Assembly: GCF_016802725.1 (NCBI RefSeq)
Contig: NC_052671.1
Location: 21,061,728 to 21,125,727 of the forward strand
DNA from: Solenopsis invicta
Lineage: Eukaryota; Arthropoda; Insecta; Hymenoptera; Formicidae
DNA: 64,000 bases
Direction of reading: 5' to 3'
Every line of letters begins with the position of its first letter. The stretch's first letter is position 1. The translations under genes and the position numbers were made by a program. Below the pieces are notes generated by a model. That model saw only the letters and a list, made by a program, of their open reading frames with translations. It did no database searches and was not told where the DNA came from. Of this stretch, positions 22,176 to 33,637 are shown one piece after another.

Positions 22176-22990
22176 TCAGGGTGGCGTCCCATGGCATAGA
22201 TATTTTGCGTAACGCGTATCGCGTAACCAATCAGAGGCGTTACGCGTTACGCGTTTATCATTACGCCTGCGAAAACTTGCATATAGTTTTGTGTGTGCGT
22301 GTGTGTGAAAAAGAAACCTCGTGTTCATCATGGAAAATGTACCAGTAAGCAAATTAATTTATTTTTATTAATTATTTTAATACAAAGACAGTTTTGTTGC
22401 GATCTTATTGATATTAATTTTTAATAATAATAAAATATTAATAAATTTTAATTATATATTATTTTCTTCAAGTCAGGTTAGGTTAACATTTCTAAAAAAT
22501 TTCTTAAAAATTAATGTTTTGATGTGTTTTTTTCCTTTGTTTTTAATTTTCCTACATCTTATTATAATAATCCTGCTATTTGATTCTCTCTTTTTGCATT
22601 ATAAATTATATTTTCTATTTATTAGATATTTTGAATAAGATAATAAATTGCTTATTTTTAACCTTAAATTATTAATATTTTCAGTATATTCGGTGTGGAA
22701 AATGTAACTGGTTATTGGCAAATCATTGACAAAATGTTTTAGAACATGAATGTTTCAAAGAATATAATGAAACAAGAGATTTTTTAAACATCGATGAGAA
22801 TTTTGTAGCTACCATTGGTAAGTAGTATAAATATTATAAACACAAATATATAAATACATACTCATATGGGATATGTTATTTATAGACGCCAGTGATAAAA
22901 TTATTAAAATAATTCAAATATTGGTCGACTTTCTAGAAAAATGTATTTACTAAAATCACAACATTTTGACCTCAGGTTTGGGTTTTTTTC

Positions 22991-23433
22991 AAGTGAATCA
23001 GTTATAATATATATTAAGATACATATGTATATATGAAAGGAACACGTCTAACAGTGAGTTCTTGCCAAAGAATCCAAAAATTTAGTAATGTTTTCATTAT
23101 CAAAAGTGTATAAAACAAACTTCGTCAAAATATTAAAATTATAGAGAGCATCGAACACAAAAACATCATCGTCAAACAAATAGGTGCAACGAAGTTTAAC
23201 TATTTTATACACTTTTAACGATGGAAACATTGCTAAATTTTTTATTCTTTGGCAAGAATTCACTGGCTGTGTTCCAAAATTTATTGTAAGTACTGAAAAT
23301 CTATAGTTTACGTTACGTATACTATAGCTTTTCAGTACTGGCAGTGAATTTCGGAACGCAGCCAGTGTTGGACTCTGTTTCTTCACTGTTCCTTCGTATA
23401 TGTATCTTAATGTATATTACAACTGATTCACTT
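22991..23433. mobile_element. Foldback MITE in an intron of the companion gene
   Basis: The two ends, AAGTGAATCAGTTATAATAT and its near reverse complement, enclose a second nested inverted repeat (AGTTCTTGCCAAAGAAT with ATTCTTTGGCAAGAATT). It is interrupted by the 99-bp MITE at 23265-23363. No ORF. Confidence 0.75.
23265..23363. mobile_element. 99-bp palindromic MITE (family also at 33538-33637)
   Basis: GGCTGTGTTCC at one end and GGAACGCAGCC at the other, with CAGTACTGAAAA-type arms making a near-complete hairpin. The pre-insertion site can be read from the other arm of the enclosing foldback. It is flanked by ACT and AGT. Confidence 0.8.
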
Positions 23434-23718
23434 TAAAAGGATCCAAATTTAAGATCGAAACGTGATTAATTTTAATAAACACATTTTGCCACATATTTAT
23501 ATATTATATATAATATGAAATGTTATCACCAAATTTTCTATTACAGTATGTAACGACCGTACTTCGCGCACGGTCGACGGTGCATGAACGGGCGCGAAAG
23601 GTCGCCTGGAGGAATTAGACGTGTTTTTAAGTTGGTAGATATCAGTGTGTTTATTTCACATAAATTCGGTGTATTTACATCGGCGGTTACCAGTACGCGG
23701 TACTGTTACCGTTACGAG

Positions 23719-23791
23719 GCTCGGGAAAATCCGGAGTTGCGCTCGGGAAAATCCGGAGTTGCGCTCGGGAAAATCCGGAGTTGCGCTCGGG
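23719..23791. repeat. Tandem repeat, 22-bp unit, inside the solo LTR
   Basis: Three perfect copies of GCTCGGGAAAATCCGGAGTT plus GC, then a partial fourth. It is absent from LTR copy B. Confidence 0.9.
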
Positions 23792-24160
23792 CGGTGGTTG
23801 AGACGTGGGTCTCAAAAACCAGCTAAACGCGCGGACGGACGCGGTACAGAAATTCGGAACTTAAAGATATAGCTATCGGCTCGGCATATGCGGTACGGGA
23901 AGCTATTTACAAAGCACGGGAATCTATTTACATCGAGTACACTTGTCGCGCGAAACGTGGTTCGCGGAACTTCGTCGGGTGTTTTTCTCCGAATCGCGGC
24001 GGCGTTGCTATAGTGACGGCCGTGACGCTCGTGCGAGACGCGGTGCGTGGTGCGGTGAGCGCGGCGCGTACACGGATCCGTGCGTTGTTGTCGGTTCATC
24101 GCGCGGCCCGTCGCGAGGCGGTTAATACCGCGAATGATCGCTGGAGGACACCCCTTCACG

Positions 24161-24361
24161 CCAAGTGTGCTTGGTGGAGGCACGGAGCACCGTACCCCCG
24201 TACGTGAGGTGGCGTCGGACTCGGGAGGCGGATCGGATGGAAAATTGCCTTCGCGTCAAGTGGCTTGACAGGGCCCAAGTTATTCTTGAGCCCAGGTCGA
24301 CGAGTCGGGAAACGGAGTCTAGGATCGGAGGCGGAAGCGGTTGCTAGCTAAGTGGCTTAGC
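24161..24361 (-). repeat. Stem-loop series in the LTR leader (copy A)
   Basis: CCAAGTGTGCTTGG (24161-24174), GTCAAGTGGCTTGAC (24255-24269), a GGGC/GCCC stem around CCAAG-TTATT-CTTGA (24271-24293) and GCTAAGTGGCTTAGC (24347-24361). All lie downstream of the minus-strand TATA box at 24457-24464 and so would be transcribed. Confidence 0.75.
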
Positions 24362-24456
24362 AGAGACCGAGGCGCTCGATCTCGATAACAACCTGGGGAA
24401 GCTTCTATTCGGCGGATCGGCCAGAAATGGATCAGGCCCCTGCCTCCGAACGTCGC

Positions 24457-24464
24457 CTTATATA
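24457..24464 (-). promoter_or_regulatory. TATA box of solo LTR copy A
   Basis: TATATAAG on the minus strand, with GC-rich flanks. The corresponding position in copy B is TAAATAAG (63675-63682). Confidence 0.65.
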
Positions 24465-25973
24465 CCCGAGAATCGTGGCGAGGGGGATGCCCGGCGCGTT
24501 ACGACGGCGGAGCGGTCCGGCGGCAGCATCCCCGCCACTCGATCTCGGATCTCTCGCTTCGGGCCACGCGCGCATAGCGTGGCTGCGGATGGCGCGGGAA
24601 CGAGAGCGCGTGCGCGCGAGAGACGAGAGCGCGTGCGCGCGAAGACGAGAGCGCGGGAGCGATCGCTCGTTCGCTCCGATATTACAATATTTATTAGGCG
24701 CTATGCGCCGTTTAACTGCCGTCCGGCGGATGTTCGGCCGGACGGTTAGGCGGTCCGGGGGGGGTCGGAAGGCCATTCGTTACAAGTACAAAAATCAACT
24801 GAAGCTGAAGATACAGAATCATTTCAATGTATCAATACAGATATTGACGAACGTCTTATAATGGCAGTTATGGATAGACCTTCATTGTACGATCATCGAT
24901 TGCACATAAAAGAAAGAACAAAATTTAAAAAATCGGCACTATGGGAAGAAGTGAGAAATATAATTGGTGGTATGTTTAAATATTAAAATTTATGTTTTAA
25001 GAACATAGCTTAAATGTGTTCAAAAAAATTATTCTTTAGTCTTTTTTTGAAAATTATGTAATAAACATGATGTAATTGTTTTTAACATTTAACTTTAAAC
25101 AGATAACAAAAGTATAAAAGATTTACAAAAATGATTCAAATATCATCGTGCTTGTTATATTAGAGCCAGAAAAAAAACGAATATGTGCCAAGTGGCTCCA
25201 GTGCGTCTTCCACAAAATATAATTATAAATTTTTTGAGCTAATGAGACCATTAGACGACACGCTAAATACTAAATCGTATGTTACATTACAAAGAATTAA
25301 CTTTGTGTATTATATATATTATAAATATTTAATTTTTTGCACATATTTTAAAATATTTTACAGAATAATAAATTCATGATCTGTTCAGCAAAATCCATCT
25401 ACCTCGTTCAACATGGAAAATTCAATATCAGATAGCTCAGACATTGAATTGTCAAACACATTAATTCCTGCAGTTACAAGCCCTACACCTGAGACGCTTA
25501 AGCCTACTTTGAAGACCACCAAAAGTATGTAATTAAATGTATCTTTAATCAAGTTGCAGGTTAAATTAAAATTCTAATATTAATTTTAAATTGCAGAACA
25601 GAAATTACAAAATGAATCAATTATACAATCAGCTTTACTAGACATTTTAAAAACACCAGTTCCTCAGACAGATGCTAAAGATGGCTTCTTAAAAACTCTG
25701 GGAGAAACTCTATGTCGATTATCATATCGGAAGAGAACCATGATGGAAATAAAATTTCTTCAAATGGCTTTAGAAGCAGAAGAAGCAGAGTAAAATTAGT
25801 ATTTGATATTTTAGTTTGTCGTTGTAATCCCAAAGTTTATAGTTACGAATATAGTTAAAATGTGCAGTATTATTTTCAACTAAAGTTTATTATTTATGGA
25901 GTACTTATATCTAACAAGGAAACACAGGGAAGTGTCCGCCTCAGATTAAAACGAGTTTTTAATATGTTGTAGT

Positions 25974-26863
25974 ACAGATAAAAATAAGGGACACGTATTT
26001 TTTTATACGTGTCCATACGCACTTTAAGGGGGTGAAACACCCCTTTGAAGAAAATCGGTTTTTTTCTTTCGAAGTGTATGCCGTCGAAACTATAAGAGAT
26101 AGAAAAAAATGTTTTAAATGAAAGTTGAATGGCTCGAAGAGTAATTTAGGACAGCGGAAAAAAATTTTTTTTTAATTTTTTTTAATACTTTCCCCCATCA
26201 CTTACCTATTTTTTTTTCCAAATTTTTATTTTTTTTTATAAGCAAAATAAAGCTTATTTTATTACGAATTCAACGGTATATGATAAAGTTACGATACAAC
26301 ATTCCCATTTTCCAAAAATAATTAAAAATCTCTCGATACGCACGGTACGCGCACCCGTCCGCGCGTTTGTGCGCTACAAAAGTGACTCCCTTCGATTTCG
26401 ATGTGCCTTTAATACGTTGCACAGATAAAAATAAGGGACACGTATTTTTTTATACGTGCCCATACGCACTTTAAGAGGGTGAAACACCCCTTTGAAGAAA
26501 ATCGGTTTCTTTCTTTCGAAGTGTATGCCGTCGAAACTATAAGAGATAGAAAAAAATGTTTTAAATGAAAGTTGAATGGCTTGAAGAGTAATTTAGGACA
26601 GCGGAAAAAATTTTTTTTAATTTTTTTTAATACTTTCCCCCATCACTTACCTATTTTTTTTCAAAATTTTTATTTTTTTTATAAGCAAAATAAAGCTTAT
26701 TTTATTACGAATTCAACGGTATATGATAAAGTTACGATACAACATTCCCATTTTCCAAAAATAATTAATAATCTCTCGATACGCACGGTACGCGCACCCG
26801 TCCGCGCGTTCGTGCGCTACAAAAGTGACTTCCTTCGATTTCGATGTGCCTTTAATATGTTGC
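25974..26863. repeat. Tandem duplication of about 445 bp in the left foldback arm
   Basis: Unit 1 is 25974-26420 and unit 2 is 26421-26863, both beginning ACAGATAAAAATAAGGGAC. A third, different partial module starts at 26864. The right arm has only one counterpart of the duplicated block. Confidence 0.88.
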
Positions 26864-27407
26864 ACAGATTAAAATAAGGGACACGTATTTTTTACACGTG
26901 TCCTAATATACATTTAAGGGTGAAACACCCCTTTGAAGAAAATCGGGTTTTTTCTTTCGAAGCGTGTATCGTCGAAACTATAAGAGATAATAAAAAAAAA
27001 AACTCCCGACTGCTATCAAAAGTTGGTTTAATAACAAGAATTAAAAAGTGTAAGATTAAAAATTAATTAATAACAAAAAAAATTAAAAAATTAAAAAACA
27101 ATTTAAAAAATTATACACTTAATTAAAATTAAATAAAAATTAAAAAATTAAAAAGTTAATTACAAAAATAAGAAAAAACCAACAAATTAATAAAAATTAA
27201 CTAAATTAACAAATTTAGTAAAAAATTGGAAATGAAAAACAAATTAACATAAAAACAGGAAATCAACAAAACTAAAAAATAATAATAAAAAGATTGCTTT
27301 AAAAAGTTTGAAATAAAAATCAATTAAACAATTAAATTAACAACAAAAAATAAAACTACGGATACTAAAAAATAGTTTTAAAAGTTTGAAATAAAAATTA
27401 ATTAAAG

Positions 27408-27768
27408 CAAATACTAATACTTGACATTTTAAATGCTAATTATATTTTTAGCACATTATTGTACCAATTAAAAATTAAAATTGAAATTTACACTTTGTTT
27501 AATAAAATACTTTTTTTTTTCAATAATAAATTGTACTTAACTAGCAGTCGAGAGACGCCATGCTAAATAATAAATATAACATTACATTATATCCTGAATA
27601 GTTATAACATTCAGCGTGGCGTCTCTCGACTGTTGGTTAAGTACAATTTATTATTGAAAAAGAAAGTATTTTATTAAACAGAGTGTAAATTTCAATTTTA
27701 ATTTTTAATTGGTACAATAATGTGCTAAAAATATAATTAGCATTTAAAATGTCAAGTATTAGTATTTG
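27408..27768. repeat. Inner palindrome of the foldback core
   Basis: CAAATACTAATACTTGACAT at the left is mirrored by the right end. The arms include CAGTCGAGAGACGCCA and TGGCGTCTCTCGACTG and meet near 27590. It is possibly a separate MITE inserted in the core, but a target duplication is not evident. Confidence 0.75.
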
Positions 27769-27889
27769 TGTTGCAGAACGCTGCAATTTTCAACTTCTTT
27801 CCCAATTGTTGATTCCAAAGCCAAGAATGTTGCGAAGCGCTAAAATTATCATTTTTCAAATTCCGGCGATCAATTCTGGCTTTGGAGTC

Positions 27890-28316
27890 AACATGTTGTT
27901 GTTTGCCGGTCGGAGCGGAGCGGTGAGCTCGGTCTGGCGTCCGCGTGATCGCGCGCGTGGTCGCACGATGCGCGCTGTAGCCGACCAATTGACGTTCGAT
28001 GCGCGACGATCTCGCGTATTCGAACGGCTAAGCCCGGCACGACTTGTTCCCTGAGAAACCGCGAATAGTTCACGTGAGACCCTCGGGACGGATCGTGTCG
28101 CGGGCTATATAGGTTCCCGCAAACGGCGGGAGCGCGCCTTTTCTTCGCAGTCGGGTTCCGACACGTATCGTGATTACAGAAAGCGAGTATCTCAGTGCGA
28201 AATAAAAGATATATTTTTTCCGAACGCAACAAGCACTTTCGAAGCAATTCAATCGGCATCTCCATCCCGCCAAATAGCATCAGTGCAAAAAGCGCGCTCC
28301 AGTGCCGTGCAGCGCA
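27890..28316 (+). promoter_or_regulatory. GC-rich promoter-like core of the foldback element
   Basis: A CpG-rich island between the AT-rich arms contains CTATATAG at 28105-28112 and AATAAA at 28201-28206, about 100 bp apart. It resembles the U3-R section of a short LTR. I looked for TG...CA ends with matching 4-bp duplications and found none, so it may be a captured promoter or LTR fragment. Confidence 0.45.
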
Positions 28317-29755
28317 CAATTTGCTTTAATTAATTTTTATTTCAAACTTTTAAAACTATTTTTTAGTATCCGTAGTTTTATTTTTTGTTGTTATTTTAAT
28401 TGTTTAATTGACTTTTATTTCAAACTTTTTAAAGCAATCTTTTTATTATTATTTTTTAGTTTTGTTGATTTTCTGTTTTTGTTGTTGTTAATTTGTTTTT
28501 TATTTCTAATTTTTTACTAAATTTGTTAATTTAGTTAATTTTTATTAATTTGTTGATTTTTTATTAATTTTGTAATTTTTGTAATTAACTTTTTAATTTT
28601 TAATTTTTATTTAATTTTAATTAACTTCATAATTTTTTTAATTGTTTTTTAAATTTTTAATTTTTTTTGTTATTAATTAATTTTTATTCTTAAACTTTTT
28701 AATTCTTGTTATTAAACCAACTTTTGGCAGCAGTCGGGAGTTTTTTTTTTTATTATCTCTTATAGTTTCGACGATACACGCTTCGAAAGAAAAAACCCGA
28801 TTTTCTTCAAAGGGGTGTTTTACCCTTAAAAGTGTATTAGGACACATGTAAAAAATACGTGTCCCTTATTTTAATCTGTACAACATATTAAAGGCACGTC
28901 GAAATCGAAGGGAGTCACTTTTGTAGCGCACGAACGCGCGGACGGATGCGCGTACCGTGCGTATCGAGAGATTTTTAATTATTTTTGGAAAATGGGAATG
29001 TTGTATCGTAACTTTATCATATACCGTTGAATTCGTAATAAAATAAGCTTTATTTTGCTTATAAAAAAAATAAAAATTTTGAAAAAAAATAGGTAAGTGG
29101 TGGGGAAAAGTATTTTAAAAAATAAAAAAAAAATTTTTTTTTCCGCTGTAAAATTACTCTTATATAAATTACTCTTCGAGCCATTCAACTTTCATTTAAA
29201 ACATTTTTTTCTATCTCTTATAGTTTCGATGGCATACACTTCGAAAGAAAAAAACCGATTTTCTTCAAAGGGGTGTTCACCCTCTTAAAGTGCGTATGGG
29301 CACGTATAAAAAAATACGTGACCCTTATTTTTATCTGTACTACAACATATTAAAAACTCGTTTTAATCTGAGGCGGACACTTCCCTGTGTTTCCTTGTAA
29401 GAAGACATACAATTCATTTTATAACTAGAAAAGGATAAAATATTTATAACATGCTAATAAAAATGTTAGCGCGTTTTTTTCGTTATTTCATCTTTATTTA
29501 TTAGACGTAAAATAAGAATAAAGGTGCGCAACATCTTTATAAATATGGATTATATAGTGTTTTGTTTAAAAGATTAAATGATAATGTTTTGTTTAAAAGA
29601 TTAAATGACAATATGTTTAAAAGAGAAAGACAATATATTTTGTTTCAAAAAGAAGACATTTAAAAAGATAACATTTTGTTTAAGAGAGGCAGATAGTATG
29701 TAAGAGAAAAATTATAATAAAACGTTATTTTTTGAACTATTTGTAATGTTAAAAG

Positions 29756-31145
29756 TCATTGAGCAACTATTTCCCATTGCCAAGGTACTGCACCATCTTT
29801 TTCAAAATATATAGCAAATTGATCTCTTATATGTGCCACATTTTGACAAGGAGGAGAATTTATTTCATTTGTGATATCTTGAAAACCTTCAGATGCAATT
29901 TGATGATTAGCTGGTTGTAAAGTTGAATAATATCGATCTTTATCTTCGCAATTAATTACGAAGTCATGTAAGCAACATGTTGTTTGCACAATTCGTTCAC
30001 TTAAAGTAAGAAATGCTATAATTGGTTTTCTGAAAATTCTCCATCTTGCCACTAATATTCCGAATGTACTTTCTATTACGCGCCTTGCTCGACTCAATCT
30101 ATAATTAAATATCTTTTTCCTTTCATTAAGGCTTTGACTTCGAGAATATGGTCGCATCATACAATTTTTCAAACCAAAAGCTTCATCTGCCACAATTACA
30201 AACGGCAAAATAGGACCGTTAACTCCAACTGCTGCTGGTGATGGTACTTGGAGAGAATTTTCTTCCAATAAATTATATAACGCGCTGTTTCGAAACACTC
30301 CACCATTACTCTGCCGTCCTTCCGCTCCAATATCTATGAAAGTGAACCGATATTGTGCATCACAAATGTAAGCAAATTAAAACTGTGCTGACCCTTGTAA
30401 TTGTAAAATGTGGATCCACTGTTTAGAGGAGCCTATGTAAAATTTCAGAGAATTAGTCGTTTAATATTGCATGTATTGAACTAAAATACTTTATTATACA
30501 ATTAGACATATGTACGTATATTACTTGGATTATAACATGTTTTCCGTCTAATGCTCCTATACAGTTTGGGAAATCCCATTGTGTATCAAAATTATTTGCT
30601 ATTTTTATCCAAAAATCTTTTGTAGGTTGCTCAAAAACTTTATCTTTTAATGAAATCCAGATTGCTTCACATGTTTCAGACACAATTTTTGAAATAGTAT
30701 TGTGCCCTACTCTAAATGCATAAGATAGAGATTTCATGCTATCTCCTGAAGCCAAATAACGCAAACATATTTTTAAGCGTATATCAGGAGGTATTGGTTC
30801 TCGAATACATTCCTGTTTTTTAATATATGGTTCCACAATAGTAAGTAATTTGTTAAAATCCTCTACAGTCATTCGAAAATAATTAATGAATTTGTTATCA
30901 TTATAAAAATGTAATTTTTTTATAAGGGTGTTACTGGCTCCAAATTGCTTTCTACTATCGGTTGAAAAAATTGGATGAACCCAATATCTTCGCTTTTGTA
31001 TTATTTTCTTTTCATGTTGACACTTTAATAAATATATTGCTATTAATTTTTTTAACTTTATTTCTGCCACTGTGCGATCAATTATTTGTAATAACATTTT
31101 TTTATAAAAAGCACAAATATAAAGTAACAGTTGATCGGAATTCAT
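29756..31145 (-). pseudogene. HARBI1-like (PIF/Harbinger) transposase with one frameshift
   Basis: Exon 1 runs from the ATG at 31145 to 30525 and includes RRYWVHPIFS, YFRMTVEDFNKLL and the first catalytic Asp in GALDGKH. An intron (GTAATA donor, ACATAG acceptor) leads to exon 2 from 30432, reading APLNSGSTFYNYKG. A 1-nt frameshift lies near 30370-30382. After it come ICDAQYRFTFIDIG (second Asp), GGVFRNSALYN, and RRVIESTFGIL (catalytic Glu), to the stop at 29756. The enzyme (DDE_4 type) needs a MADF partner for nuclear entry, and that gene is in the same element on the other strand. Apart from the frameshift the catalytic triad is preserved. Confidence 0.9.
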
Positions 31146-31789
31146 TTTCGGAAATTGCTTGTTTGCTTGCTTATTATTATCTTTTTCGAAAATTATATAA
31201 TATGGATGTATATTGTGTATGTATGTGTGTGCTGCGTTACGCAAAATTCATGTCCATATGTCCCATGGAGTATATTACAAATTCGCGTAACCAATGTATT
31301 GCGAGCTTTGCTATCTTTTTGGAACAGTCTAAAAGAATATAAAGATATGATTGGTTATCGTGTATGCCATCAAATTTTTTTGCGTACCAACATATAGACA
31401 TAAGTTTTGCGTAACGCGTAACGCCTCTGATTGGTTACGCGATATGCGTTACGCGAAATATCTATGCCATGGGACGCCACCCTCAGTCATTTAAGCGCAG
31501 GAGGCGCCTCATGGAAACACCCGCATGTAACAGTGAGTCGCGCCGCCCTTGTCTACTACTTGTATCCAACCTGTCATACGCTAACTAATTCTTCTTGTAA
31601 CTTGAAAACTAAGCCCCGGACAAATTTTTGCAAAAGGAAAAATCGTCTCAGAATTCGATTATGAATATGCTAGCTTCGGGACTAATATGTTATTTTGAAT
31701 CACTTTGTATATAATGTATACATGTATATACATAATGTATATAACAGTATATATGCATATACTGTTTATTTTGTTGAATAAGAGAATGC

Positions 31790-32608
31790 ATTTTATGTAG
31801 TATGATATCATTTGAAATATCATGGAAAAAACATCTTTTTCATTATCAGACAAAGTAGATGGGTTTAAAGATTTATCATAATCATGACTTGGCACGTCGT
31901 TTAGAAATCCAGCTTCCGGAATATTTTTTAAACTAGCATCTGGAGTTAAAAAATTTAGTAAGGCATTCTCTACTCCAGATAAATCCAATTTTTTTGGTGA
32001 TCTGCCACTTGTTTCCATCATGTAATTTCTGTGTTTCGCAACCTTTTTCAAAGTATTACACTTTCAGTCCCTCTACGTCTACAAACAAAAGATAAACCAT
32101 AAATAATAATTTTAAATATATAATTACAGAAGCGGTAATGGGTTGTTCTTATTTTATATAAAAAATACACACACACACACACGTAATATATACATACTAT
32201 ATTGAGTAAAATTTTCCTCGAAGAAAATGTTTTGGAATATAACCTTACAAGATATGTAAAAGATGTCATTTTCTGGACATGCGTGTTGGACTAGTTTTAA
32301 TGTTTAAATTGCATTAGTGTTACATATGTATATATTTCGAATAAAATCTTCCTCAGAAAGGACGTTTTGAAACCTAAATATGTATATTTAAAAGGAGTCT
32401 TTTAAATATCCATGTTAGTTAAAAAAAAATATATATTTCTGCACATGTATTATATTTACAAATAATATCATAAGTTTATTAGCTCTTATGTATTCATAGT
32501 ACATTAATAAATATTATACAATAAAATGAAAACTACCTTAGCCCATTTCTTTGCTGACTTTCGTAGTCCATACGCTGCTGTGTTTAACGAGACAATTAAT
32601 CTTTCTCA
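31790..32608 (-). pseudogene. Myb/SANT-like (zeste-type) DNA-binding protein pseudogene
   Basis: Exon 1 (about 32608-32540) reads ERLIVSLNTAAYGLRKSAKK and W-A-K before a GTAGTT donor. After an acceptor near 32072 the second exon continues with T-stop-RD-stop-KCNTLKKVAK, where tryptophans are expected at the two stops, then HRNYMMETSGRSPKKLDLSG and an acidic linker down to about 31790. In related insect proteins the same order (helix 3, KHR..METG) ends the SANT-like domain. The two Trp-to-stop changes (TAG and TGA) kill it. It lies just outside the Harbinger right end, so it may be host-derived or from another element. Confidence 0.6.
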
Positions 32609-33537
32609 AAGTTTATCCTAAAATATTTAATTAATTCAAATTCATATAGAAAACATACAAAACATGTATGGAACATGGCATATATACAAAAATAAAATAT
32701 AAGAATACTATTTGACATATATTGAACATATATATTTGTGTAGAACATAATTGTAATGCTAGTGACTTTTGTGCGGTTCGGTAGAAACGGGGGGGGGGGG
32801 AAGACGGTTACGGATCAGTTCGCCTAGAGTCCTACATAATCAGAGAAGTGACATTGAGGGCACGCTTGCTGATTGGCTGACCGCGGCACCAATCAAAACC
32901 GAGGCTATCGGGCCCGCAGCTGATTCCGTGTGCACCTTTTATAAACTTATTACATTCGTCGTCTTTACAGAAATCAAGAGTTTGAATAATGAGTAAAGAT
33001 GGTAAAAGTGTGTGAGGTATTTGGGTGTACAACAACCGAAAAAGAAAGACTATCTATGCATAAATTTCCTAAGAATGTGGAACATCGAAATGCGTGGGTA
33101 GCTTGGATTAACCGTCCCGGGTGGAGTCTGAAATGTAATAGCAGAGTTTGTGAGGTATTTTATAAGATTCATAAAATATTGAAACATGCCTTCTGATGTG
33201 TGAATGTTTATCATGTATTGTCTATTTTGTTGCAGTTGCACTTTGTTCCTGAGGACTATGTGGAGCACACAAGAGGAAATGGAATTCTTCGAAGGCTGAA
33301 AACATCTGCTATTCCCTCATTGCAAATAGATGGAAATTCAAGACAGAGAAAATCATTGTAATCCAAAAATTATACAAAGATTTCGACAAACCGCACAATG
33401 TTTGAAGGATATAACAAATATCCCTATTATAGGTAAAGAAAAAGAGAATGAGCATGCATACTGCTTGAAAATATTAACTTGTGATAAAGTAAGTATTCTC
33501 TCGATTTTTATCATTTTTGTGCCAAAATATCATATAT

Positions 33538-33637
33538 GCTCCGTTCCAATATTCACTGCCAGTACTGAAAATCTATAGTATACGTAACGGAAACTATAGA
33601 TTTTCAGTACTGGCAGTGAGAATATTGGAACGCAGCC
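33538..33637. mobile_element. 100-bp palindromic MITE (same family as 23265-23363)
   Basis: GTTCCAATATTCACTGCC and its mirror flank a hairpin with GAAAATCTATAG arms. It lies in an intron of the P transposase. Confidence 0.8.

Larger units (their letters stand above)
23549..24784 (-). mobile_element. Solo LTR, family TGTAACGACC (copy A)
   Basis: 1,236 bp with TG...CA ends (TGTAACGACC ... TCGTTACA) and a perfect 4-bp target duplication AGTA (23545-23548, 24785-24788). Minus-strand signals fit an LTR: TATATAAG at 24457-24464 and AATAAA at 23650-23655. No internal region is present, so it arose by LTR recombination. It is CpG-rich against the AT-rich surroundings. A second copy is at 62868-63980. 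It splits exon 3 of the MADF gene. Confidence 0.93.
22330..25793 (+). pseudogene. Harbinger companion gene: CCHC-like finger, MADF domain and BESS-like tail
   Basis: Six exons can be read: 22330-22344 (MENVP, donor GTAAGC), 22685-22817 (YIRCGKCNWLLANH then HECFKEY, a cysteine/histidine finger-like motif, with one TGA inside), 23547-24969 (MADF start with LIMAVMDRPSLYD and ALWEEVRNIIG, split by a solo LTR two bases after the acceptor), 25103-25276 (MADF end with RACYIRARKK and, after a frame change, VPSGSSASS and FELMRPLDD), 25389-25524 (acidic/Ser-rich linker) and 25597-25793 (GFLKTLGETLCRLSYRKR, a BESS-like C-terminus). The MADF partner normally carries HARBI1 to the nucleus and binds the transposon ends. 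Stops, a frameshift and the LTR make this copy non-functional. Confidence 0.8.
25915..29397. mobile_element. 3.5-kb foldback transposon with TAA target duplication
   Basis: The ends CAAGGAAACACAGGG and CCCTGTGTTTCCTTG are flanked by TAA (25912-25914, 29398-29400), the duplication typical of PIF/Harbinger elements. The left arm (25915-27412) and right arm (28317-29397) are inverted repeats over more than 1 kb. The left arm is longer because a 445-bp block is duplicated. The core holds an inner palindrome and a GC-rich, TATA-bearing segment. No transposase is encoded, so it is non-autonomous and could have been moved by a Harbinger transposase. Confidence 0.9.
21624..31707 (-). mobile_element. 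PIF/Harbinger transposon, expanded by nested insertions
   Basis: The ends begin CAGAGTGATTCAAAATAAC and, read from the right, CAAAGTGATTCAAAATAAC. The inverted repeat continues for about 300 bp once the MITE at 21840-22175 is removed: left 21624-21839 plus 22176-22255, right 31405-31707. Inside are a six-exon MADF companion gene (+) and a HARBI1-like transposase (-), the two-gene plan of this superfamily. Insertions of 336, 443, 1,236 and 3,483 bp account for roughly half of its 10.1 kb. The outer flanks are TA-rich, so I cannot fix the 3-bp target duplication. Confidence 0.85.

Noticed and set aside
24427..24861. GC-rich ORFs of 60-145 codons on both strands in LTRs (also 39117-39839, 43459-44349 and 63126-63879)
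   Set aside because: Low-stop GC-rich LTR sequence gives open frames in several registers. Arg/Pro/Ser-rich translations show no domain, and the two copies of each LTR do not keep the frames.
27893..28318. Foldback core as a solo LTR
   Set aside because: Candidate TG and CA ends are not flanked by matching 4-bp repeats.
28302..28520. Phenylalanine/leucine-rich ORF resembling a membrane protein
   Set aside because: It is translation of the AT-rich foldback arm. The mirrored arm gives the Lys/Asn-rich reverse.
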